Shown here one piece after another: positions 56,843 through 64,000 of a stretch of DNA of 64,000 bases. The notes below the pieces were generated by a model that was not told the origin of the DNA, ran no database searches, and saw only the letters and a list, made by a program, of their open reading frames with translations. Both the position numbers and the translations under genes were made by a program. Origin of the DNA: Mastigamoeba balamuthi (lineage: Eukaryota; Evosea; Mastigamoebida; Mastigamoebidae); contig CACRSC010000010.1 of NCBI GenBank assembly GCA_902651635.1, positions 1,221,794 through 1,285,793 on the forward strand, read 5' to 3'. Positions within the stretch are counted from its first letter, which is position 1; each line of letters begins with the position of its first letter.

Positions 56843-57536
56843 ATGAACGAGCCGTTCGTCGCGTACCGCATCGAGGTCCTCTCGGTGTCGAACCTCCACG
56901 CGGGCGCGGTGGTGTCGCTGCACTGGGGGGCCGACCCCGTCGACTCCAAAGGACACACCTCCCCGGTCGTCGTCAACAGAGCGGGCACTGCCGAGTTCAG
57001 GAGCGAGCAGCTGCGCGCCCGGGCCGCCATCCACTCTCGGATCGTAGTACACCCCCATCCGCCCCGGGAGATCTTGGGAGGAGTCTCACGGCAGCAACAC
57101 AGGTCGAGAAGACGAAGCTGGTGCTGGTGCTCGAGGGCCACAGGAGGAGCAGCAGGGCGGGCATCGCGACGAGGGTCCTCGACAGAATGCGCAAGAGGGA
57201 CGAGGTGGCCAGGGCGAGCTTCAGGATCGACCAGCACTTCCCTGCAAGCGCCGAGGACGTGTCCAAGCAGATGACGATCACGCACAAGAGCCACCCGGCA
57301 CTGGTTCGTGAGTGCCTCCTTCAACGCAGCCAACCTTAGCAAACTGATGGATGCCACAGAGGGACTCGATGGAGCCGGTACTGCAGGTGAGGATCAACAG
57401 CTGGCTAAGTCCCGTGAGCCCAGACGAGTCAGCACCGAAGCCTCTGGTACCGCCCGTGCCGAATTGATGGGCAGGACACATACGCAGACTGCATTCTCTC
57501 CAAAACAGCTGTCTGGGGTCAAATTCTGTGTATGTT
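56843..57536 (+). CDS. Small protein with possible NT-C2-like domain
   Basis: The ATG at 56843 gives MNEPFVAYRIEVLSVSNLHA and SLHWGADPVDSKGHTSPVVV. After an intron ending at about 57093 (CAACACAG) come EKTKLVLVLEGHRRSSRAG, ASFRIDQHF and QMTITHKSHPALV. Alternating beta strands with a GTAEFRSEQ turn recall N-terminal C2 domains of the EEIG1/EHBP1 type, which bind membranes, but the resemblance is weak. Another frame continues HWFVSASFNAANLSKLMDAT past 57300, so a further splice or a different end is likely. The open frame would stop only at 57536, against the tRNA-Thr gene, and its last part does not look coding. The end is uncertain. Confidence 0.4.
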
Positions 57537-57539
57537 GAA

Positions 57540-57611
57540 GGCTCGATAGCATAATGGTATTGCGTCTGTCTCGTAAACAGAAGGTTGTGGGTTCGATTCC
57601 CACTCGAGCCT
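57540..57611 (+). tRNA. tRNA-Thr(CGT)
   Basis: Acceptor stem GGCTCGA with TCGAGCC, discriminator T. A box TAGCATAATGGTATTGC, anticodon loop CTCGTAA on stem TCTGT/ACAGA, B box GGGTTCGATTCCC, followed by a T5 pol III terminator. No intron. It reads ACG codons, useful in a GC-rich genome. Confidence 0.96.
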
Positions 57612-57830
57612 CTTTTTAATATCTAGTGTGGATGAGAAGGCACAATTTAGCAAGAACCGAGAGTTAAAGGATCGAGAAAAGGGGCTCCAATTGCAATGAT
57701 CTTATCTCGCCCTCAGTCCTCTTGCTGCTTGATTCGTTATGAAAACAATGTAGAGCATACACTGGCACAGAATATGGACCTGTAGGTGTTATTTAATAAG
57801 CCGGGTTGTACTGGGGGTGAGGGGTAACTC

Positions 57831-59930
57831 TTATGCGCTGTGGAACGTCTCGGCCATAATGTGCATTTGCCTAGTAGAGAAGAACGAAGTCACACTCCAG
57901 CTGCGCTGTTGGTACTGCTCCTGACGCGCAGCTGCCACCATGGCCATCCCATCACTGTCCCACTTGATCAGCGACATTCTTCTCTGGCACTCCTGCAAAG
58001 CCAACAGTGAGCATGCCACCGCCTTCGGTCGGTTATCAAAGGCATTCGGTGGCCTTACCCTGAGGTCGTGGAGGAGAGCGTCAACGAGGTTCGACTTGGG
58101 CAGCTGCTCCACGTAGGTGATGTATCTGCAGAGGATGCTCAGCGCCCTGATGAAGTCCCGCTTGCCCGCGAGCTCCTGCACTTTGCCAAGGGCGTCGGCG
58201 ACCTCGTACCGCACCGCGTGGGCCTCGACCTCAAAATTGGCGGCGACCTGCTTGGCGATCTCGGCAGGCCGCTGCATCGCGAAAGTGGCCCTGACCGTTC
58301 TGGTGCCCTCCCTGCCGGGCTGCGAGTACGCAAGCTCCACCTCGGCGACCCGCTGTTCTGCGAGCGGCGCCTCGGTCTTGAACACCGCAAAGTCGATGAC
58401 CGTGTCGCGGCGCTCGCCCTCGAACATGTCCGGTATGGCGACCTGCACGGCGCCGCTCGGCAGCGTCGTCGTCTCAAAGTACGTCCGCACGGCCTCGATG
58501 CTCGCCCCCTCGCACGGGCGGACGGTCAGGACCAGCCGCTGCGCGCAGACGGACATGAGGCCGCCCAGGACCGAGGCGAACGCGGGGCCCACGTTCTCGT
58601 TGTCGGGGACGTACGTGAAGACGCCGGCCCCCAGGCGCGCGATCTCGGCGCACGTGTTGGAGTCGTGGTCGGGGCCGTAGCCGAACGTGTGCACCGCGCA
58701 GGCGCCCGAGGCCCTCACGGCCCGCAGCGCCGCGCACATGCGGTCGACGTCGGCGGGCTGCGAGACCGTGTCGCAGCCGTCCGTGAGCAGCAGGACCGCG
58801 CAGACCGAGTTGCGCTGCGCCCTCGCGTTGACGAGGTCGAGCGCCGTCGTGAGCGCCGCCGACAGGCACGTCCCGCCCTGCGCGACGAGCGCGCCCGCGA
58901 TGCTCTGCGAGAGCTCGGCGGCGGCGCCCTCGGAGACGCAGCGCATGTTGCAGACGACGCGCGGGTACGCGCTGAACGTGACGACGCTGAGCCTGTCGCG
59001 GGCGCTGAGCTGCGAGACGAGGTGGCTGACCGTGTCGCCCAGCAGCGCCATCTTGGTGCCCGACATGCTGCCGCTCGTGTCGAGCACCAGGAAGAGGTCG
59101 ATGCCGGGCCGCGACTCGCGCAGCTGCTCGGGCGTGCGCGGCGAGAGCCCCCGCACGCTCGCCAGCCCGAACACGCGCCCCGCGAGCCCGCACGGCAGCT
59201 CGTCGATCCGCAGCCTCGCCCGCAGCTCGAGCTCGCGCTCCGCCTCTGAGCGCTCGTTGCAGTTGCGCCCCTGCGCCGCGGGCTCTGGCAGCGGCTCCTC
59301 GCAGAGCAGGTGCGACGCCCGGGGCGCTGCATACGTCTCGGCCAGCGGGCAGTACAGCGTCAGGGGCGCGTCCCAGTGCTCTCCGCCGTGCGACGTCGGG
59401 CTGCCCGGGCGCGAGGGCGGCGGCAGGACCACGGGGCGGCGCCGCGCCGGTGCCGGGGCCGGGGCCACGTCGAGCGAGGCGCCCGAGGCGCTCGACGACG
59501 AGCTGTACTGCTCGTGGAGCGCCTGGACCTCGCGCGTGCTGTCGTTGGCGTCGCTGCTCAGCTCGTCGCGAGACCCGGCGCTCAGCGACCGCCCGCGCCC
59601 CGGCACGCGCAGCAGCGAGCGCGAGTCGCGGCCGGCGGCCTCCTCGGGGCTGGCGGCCCGCGCAGGGGGCTCGGCGCCGGGCGAGGGCGAGCGCGAGGGC
59701 GGCGCGAGGTACGCGCAGCCGAAGGACCGCTGCAGCGCTGGCCGGGCGCACTGCGACTGCGAGCGCTCGCGGGAGGCCAGCGGCGGCGACAGCAGCATCG
59801 GGAAGCGCGTGGGCTGTTGCGTGGCAGCGGTGGGGCGCATGTCGTTAGGGTTGGGGTGGTGGGGGTTCAGGCGAGAGAGAGGGGCAGACGGGAGAGAAGG
59901 GGCGATCTGCTGTTGCGTTTTCCGAGACAT
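57831..59930 (-). CDS. vWA-domain protein (VWA plus Vwaint-like C-terminus)
   Basis: The ATG at 59930 opens a long disordered Ser/Pro/Arg-rich N-terminal part (to about 59300). The vWA domain (about 59110-58560) has MIDAS motif DTSGSMSGTKMALL, DRLSVVTFSAYPRV, the threonine loop GGTCLSAAL and LLLTDGCDT. The C-terminal part (AVRYEVADALGKVQELAG, then DFIRALSILCRYITYVEQLP) resembles the region that follows vWA in Vwaint-type proteins. A likely 66-bp intron at 57993-58058 (GTAAGG...TTTGCAG) is in frame and has no stop. No signal peptide or membrane segment, so it is probably cytosolic. A metal-dependent protein-binding role is inferred from the intact MIDAS. Confidence 0.8.
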   Translation of the reverse strand: MSRKTQQQIAPSLPSAPLSRLNPHHPNPNDMRPTAATQQPTRFPMLLSPPLASRERSQSQCARPALQRSFGCAYLAPPSRSPSPGAEPPARAASPEEAAGRDSRSLLRVPGRGRSLSAGSRDELSSDANDSTREVQALHEQYSSSSSASGASLDVAPAPAPARRRPVVLPPPSRPGSPTSHGGEHWDAPLTLYCPLAETYAAPRASHLLCEEPLPEPAAQGRNCNERSEAERELELRARLRIDELPCGLAGRVFGLASVRGLSPRTPEQLRESRPGIDLFLVLDTSGSMSGTKMALLGDTVSHLVSQLSARDRLSVVTFSAYPRVVCNMRCVSEGAAAELSQSIAGALVAQGGTCLSAALTTALDLVNARAQRNSVCAVLLLTDGCDTVSQPADVDRMCAALRAVRASGACAVHTFGYGPDHDSNTCAEIARLGAGVFTYVPDNENVGPAFASVLGGLMSVCAQRLVLTVRPCEGASIEAVRTYFETTTLPSGAVQVAIPDMFEGERRDTVIDFAVFKTEAPLAEQRVAEVELAYSQPGREGTRTVRATFAMQRPAEIAKQVAANFEVEAHAVRYEVADALGKVQELAGKRDFIRALSILCRYITYVEQLPKSNLVDALLHDLRVRPPNAFDNRPKAVACSLLALQECQRRMSLIKWDSDGMAMVAAARQEQYQQRSWSVTSFFSTRQMHIMAETFHSA

Positions 59931-60519
59931 TGCCAGTGCACCTTTTTCAGACGAGATACGTGATCACGCTGAGAGCGCGGGCCGGGGGTCGCACCGGGGG
60001 GCACCCGAGGGAATGGCAGGTGATCGGAAGTCTGGGTGGACTTGAAGAAGCTGAGGGGGACACGGAAGCAACACGCCAAACGAGGGAAGAACTTCTGGGA
60101 AAATATCTCGAAACCGACCGTAATATCTCCCAACGGTCGAATTAAGTGCGAGCGCTGCCAGACGCGCACCGTTCGTCTCCATGATTAGGCAGACACTGCG
60201 CATCTCTTGTAACGCCGGTGGGCCCGGGTACTGCTGCCAACGATTGGTGCCTGAGATACAAAGAAATATCTGTGACGTGTGGCCCAATATCTCTATTAAA
60301 GGCCTTTTTCTCCGACCCGAAAGGCGGGTGCGAACCGCATCTCCCGCCGCCGCGCCGCGTCTCACGTCGCTTCCCGGCGCAGGGCCCACCGCAGGAAGCA
60401 CAGCGCAGCGCCGTCGCAGCCGCCCCCCGCGTGTCGTGGTTTCGGTTTCGAATTGAATTCGTCGCTTCCGTATTTGGAGGAAAGAAAACCCCGCCCCCTC
60501 GGAAGGAATAATTAAGCCG
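59931..60519. promoter_or_regulatory. Divergent promoter region between the vWA and modular receptor genes
   Basis: About 590 bp. It contains AAATATCTCG at 60101, the 27-bp element at 60112-60138, GAAATATCTGTGACG near 60263 and CCAATATCTC near 60287. No gene was recognised. Confidence 0.5.
60112..60138 (+). promoter_or_regulatory. 27-bp AATATCTC element, copy 2
   Basis: Same as 19413-19439 with one mismatch (T for G before AATATCTC). CTGCCAGACGC follows at 60155-60165. Confidence 0.5.
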
Positions 60520-63500
60520 ATGACGCGGGCTGTGGGCGTCTGCGTGGGCGCGCTCGTGATGGCGGCTGCCGTGTCGGCGGCCACGACGTGCGCGTGGGTC
60601 GGGCCGCGCGGCGGCGGCTCGTGGAAGTCGATTGTCAACTGGAACTGCCAAGGCGTGACGCACCCCCCGCGCCCCAGTGCGTTCAAAAGCCCCCCATGCC
60701 CACATTTCCTCTCCCTCTTCCTTCCTCCTCTCTATCTCGGTGGTCTACTCCTGTGCGCGCTGCCCTATCCTCCCCCTTCCTGAGCGCCTGCTATGGGGGG
60801 AGGGGCTCTTGGCTTTGGAGGGATCCGTTTGGCCACCGTTTCGTTGATTTGGCCGCTAGTTCGCACGGCTGGCCGTCTATGGCGCCCATTTGGCCTCTGT
60901 TTGTCCCCTCTGGCTCAGCGTCTCTCCAGCGACCCTGTCCTTTGGCCTCCGGGGGCCCCGTGCCCCGTGCCCCCTGCCCCCTGCTGTCTGCTGCCGGCGA
61001 CTGACGGCGTGCGCGATGTGCAACGCGCAGCGAGCGCGAGCCTCCCCGAGGGCGATAGCGTCGACCTGCGCAACCTCACCCGCGGCGCCGTCGTCACCGA
61101 CGTCAACTGCCTCTCGCTCTCCCGCGGCCTCCAGGACGGCTGCGGCTCCCTCCTCGTCGTGCGCTCCTCCTCCTCCTCCTTCTCCTCGACCTCCTCCGCC
61201 CTCCCTGGTCTCACGCTTCCACGGCAGCCCGATGGCGTGACGCTGAGCGTGTCGTCGTCTGCGTACTTCACGTCGATCGTGTCGCTCGCGGCCCCCGCCA
61301 GCGCCACGCTGACCGTCGTCGGCACCGCGTGCTCGGCCTCGAGCTGCGCAGGCGCCTGGCTCGAGACGGGCGCCGCCCTCGAGTACGGCTCGCCGTTCCC
61401 CTACGTGCTGGGCGTCGCGCAGCCGCCGCCCTCCTCGCTGGCCCTCGCGCTCTCCTCGGCCTCGCTCGTCTGCGACCGCGCGGTGACGCAGTCGGCGCCC
61501 CTCGCCCTCAGCGGCTCGCGCGCAGCCCGCGTGGCGTCGCTCGCGCGCCTGACGCTCGCCGGCGACGTCACGGTGGCCTCGCACGTGTCGCCCGCCGACT
61601 CGCCGCTGCTGCGGACGCTGGGCGCGCTGGAGATCGCCGCCGGGGCGCGTCTGGTGCTCCGCGCGTCGTTCCCCAGCGCCCGCGGGGGCGCGCGGTACCC
61701 GCTCCTGGCCACGGCCTCGCGCGAGCTCACGGGCGCCTTTGCCGAGGCCAGCGTCGACCTCGGGGGGCAGAACGGGTCGCTCTACTACGACAGGTACAGC
61801 GGCGTCGCGGGCCTCTGCGTGCCAGACCCGAGCCCCTGCGCGGCGTCGGCGTGCGGGCCCACGTTCGACGGCTGCCGCGTGCAGCAGTGCCCGGCGTGCG
61901 CCGCGAGCACGGGGGTCGCCTGCGCCTGGGTGGGCCCCACGACCGGCGAGCAGCTGTGGTCGGTCGCGGCCAACTGGGACTGCGGCCACGCGCCGCGCCC
62001 GGTGGACTCGGTCGACCTCAGCTCGCTGACGGCCACGGCGACCCTCACGGGCGTCTCGTGCGGCGTCGTCGGCGCAGACGTCAGCAAGCGCACGGCCTGC
62101 CCCGTCCTGACGCTGCCCCCGACCGGCAAGCTCGTGCTCGTCACCAGCAGCTACGCGGTGTTCAGGACCGTCTCGTGGCCGACCGCCACCGCGACCTCCG
62201 CCGCGCTCTCGCTGACGCTCGCCAGCGCCGGTGCCCGCTGCGTCGCGCCCAGCGGGTTCCTGTTCGAGCTCCCTGTCACGGTGCCCCGGAGCGCTGTCCT
62301 GTCGCCGCTGCAGAGCGCCACCCTCTTCCTCGGCGGCCTCACGGTCTCTCTCGGCGCCGCGCTCGAAGCCGAGGGCGTCGTCGACAAGGACTCGCTGTGT
62401 CCGTACACGCCGTCGTCCCTACTTTCGATGGCGCAGCCGGGCGTGCTCGTTGCGGCTACCGCCCTGAACGTCATGGGAGCTCTCCGCATGCGTGTGAGTG
62501 GCCAAGCGGTGCCCGTTATCGCCGTCACCGGCGCAGCGCTGAACCTCGCCACTGGAGTCACTGTCGAGTTCTACACGACCAACCCCGCCATTGTCGCTTC
62601 CTCGCCCCTCTTCTTAAGCGACGTAGGGCTCTCGCTGCCGCCCGCGGTGTCGGGGGATGGCACTGTCGCGCTGTCGAACCTGGTGACTGCCGGCGTGGGA
62701 ATGACGAACTACAGGTGGCCTGCTGGGTGCGACCAGGCGGGCTGGGAGTGCGGCAGCTTCGTGCTCGGCAACGAGACGATTGTCTGCCCGGGAGTCTGCG
62801 GCACGGGCTCGAACTGCTCGGCCGCCACGCACTCGTGCTTCGTCGACCCCACCAACGTCCAGACGTGCACGTGGCTGAACGCAAATGGCGGCAGCTGGAC
62901 AGACGCCACCAGGTGGAGCTGCCTCCGCGTGCCGGCCGCGGGCTCTGGCGACAAGGGCGTTGGCGACAACGTCAACGTCAGCAATCTGGGTGACGGCCAA
63001 GTGATCACCAACGTTTCGTGCTATATCGCCGATACGGCGGCGAGATGCGGGGCGCTGACGCTGCCGACGGGTCGCTGGGTGACGCTGCGCACGGCGCGCG
63101 CGTCGTCGGTGGCCGCGTTCACCGACATCACGCAGAACGCGCTGCTGCGGGTCGAAGGAGGCGGCACGCTGGACCTCAGCGTCGCCGAGTCGTACGACGG
63201 CAGCCTCACGCTCAGCGCGTCGACGGCGAGGTTCCCGCTGCTGCGCTTTGGCGGCACCCTGCGTCTGCTCGACAGCTACGCTTCGCTCGAGACGACGACG
63301 GGCGACCTCACGCTGAAATCCACATCGACAGTCTGCGACAGCACCTCCGCCCTCGTGTGTTGCCCGGCCTAACAGTGCCCCCCCCTCCTGCAGGTGTACA
63401 TGACCACGTCGACCGCCGGCATCTCGCCGCAGCTGCGCGCGGCGATGACGCTGAGCTTGGACGGTTCGCTCTCGTTCCTGTGGGGCAGCGCCAGCGACGC

Positions 63501-64000
63501 GGAGCCCGGGACGCTGGCGCTGGGCTCGAGCGCCGTCGGCCTCGTCGGCGGCTCGTTCGACACCGTGGCGGGCAACGTGGCCGCCGACGACCTGTGGGTG
63601 CGCAACGGCGTGCTGGGCATGTGCTGGCCAGCGAGGTGCGACCAGGCGGGCTTCGAGTGCGGCACCGTCGACACGGGCTGCGCGGTGCTCTCGTGCCGCT
63701 CGTGCCCGAGCAGCCTCTTCTGCGTCATGACGCGCACGAGCTCCACGTGCGCCATCTGGCCGCCGCCCAACAACAACTCGTACTCGGAGCTGCCGGAGGA
63801 GGGGGGGCCCGACAGTGCGCACATAGCTCGCTCGAAACACCTGAGTGGAGCTGCCGACTGACGCTGTGTGGGGGGCCACGCACAGACACCGCGTGGAAGG
63901 GCGTTCTTATCGCGGTCGGCACGACGGCCGGAGGCGCGTGCCTGCTGGTCGGAGGAGTGCTGTTCTGGAGGTCTTACAAGAAGAACTCGGAGGAGGTGTA
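60520..64000 (+). CDS. Modular single-pass receptor, extracellular part; 3' partial
   Basis: The ATG at 60520 opens a signal peptide (MTRAVGVCVGALVMAAAVSA). The ectodomain repeats one module three times, at about 60580, 61917 and 62866: C-A/T-W, then a Gly-rich turn, W, N/R-W-x-C, a Pro, and D-x-V (CAWVGPRGGGSWKSIVNWNC; CAWVGPTTGEQLWSVAANWD; CTWLNANGGSWTDATRWSC). Each is followed by Thr/Ser/Val-rich beta sequence. Introns run from about 60653 to 61028 and near 63365-63395. After an intron near 63835-63885 a membrane helix appears (VLIAVGTTAGGACLLVGGVL) followed by FWRSYKKNSEE, where the window ends. The intracellular part lies outside the window; a kinase domain would fit the family style but is not seen. 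Confidence 0.75.

Noticed and set aside
60877-61989. 370-codon minus-strand frame rich in Arg/Gly/Ala
   Set aside because: Shadow of the modular receptor gene in GC-rich DNA; no domain recognised.
1-64000. CRISPR array, bacterial operon or prophage
   Set aside because: No spacer-repeat pattern; introns, tRNAs and gene families are eukaryotic throughout.

Overview
This is nuclear DNA of a GC-rich, intron-bearing unicellular eukaryote. Introns are short (about 45-180 bp) and genes are packed on both strands. The best guess is Amoebozoa. The evidence is a SibA-like integrin-beta-type adhesin with a PSI module, beta-I-like domain, GxxxG membrane segment and NPxY tail, several receptor kinases of the TKL type, and eukaryotic tRNAs. 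The genus is not resolved; an Archamoebae or Acanthamoeba-like organism would fit, and this is inference only.

Layout. 1-19182 is an unstable receptor cluster. Copy A (1-4423, cut by the window edge and a gap) and copy B (14680-19182, one gap) encode the same design: secreted ANF-type ligand-binding domain, one membrane segment, TKL kinase 1, class III cyclase, TKL kinase 2. Between them lie a fragment of an NCL-type Na+/Ca2+ exchanger, a scrambled copy C with one exon inverted, a Ty3/gypsy chromovirus fossil (6701-11918) sitting inside copy C, and an unrecognised minus-strand gene. 19571-25598 holds a U-box protein, a PA-clan serine protease with a strong hairpin upstream, a small membrane protein and a cyclin Q-like cyclin. 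25901-30258 is the Sib-like adhesin with about 30 Cys-rich repeats. 31157-31795 is a CDCA7-like zinc finger and 32278-37938 a DDX60-like helicase. 37939-41009 is an AT-rich island with a dead Tc1/mariner element. 41010-42895 is a RENi-like protein with three ubiquitin folds. 43047-51803 holds tRNA-Gly, three DHA2 drug transporters and a Sel1-repeat protein. 52348-56692 is a TOPLESS-like LisH-CTLH-WD40 corepressor. Then come a possible NT-C2 protein, tRNA-Thr(CGT), a vWA protein and, at the right edge, the extracellular part of a single-pass receptor (60520 to beyond 64000).

How the genes fit together. There is no operon logic. The common theme is cell-surface sensing: receptor kinase-cyclases, a repeat-built adhesin able to bind talin-like adaptors, and another modular receptor. 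Chromatin and regulatory factors (TOPLESS-like, CDCA7-like, RENi, cyclin Q) and RNA defence (DDX60-like) are interspersed. An AATATCT-type sequence lies shortly upstream of many start codons, and a 27-bp version of it is shared by two distant intergenic regions, so it may be a promoter element.

The strongest candidates for something new are the dual-kinase receptor adenylyl cyclase and the TOPLESS-like corepressor.
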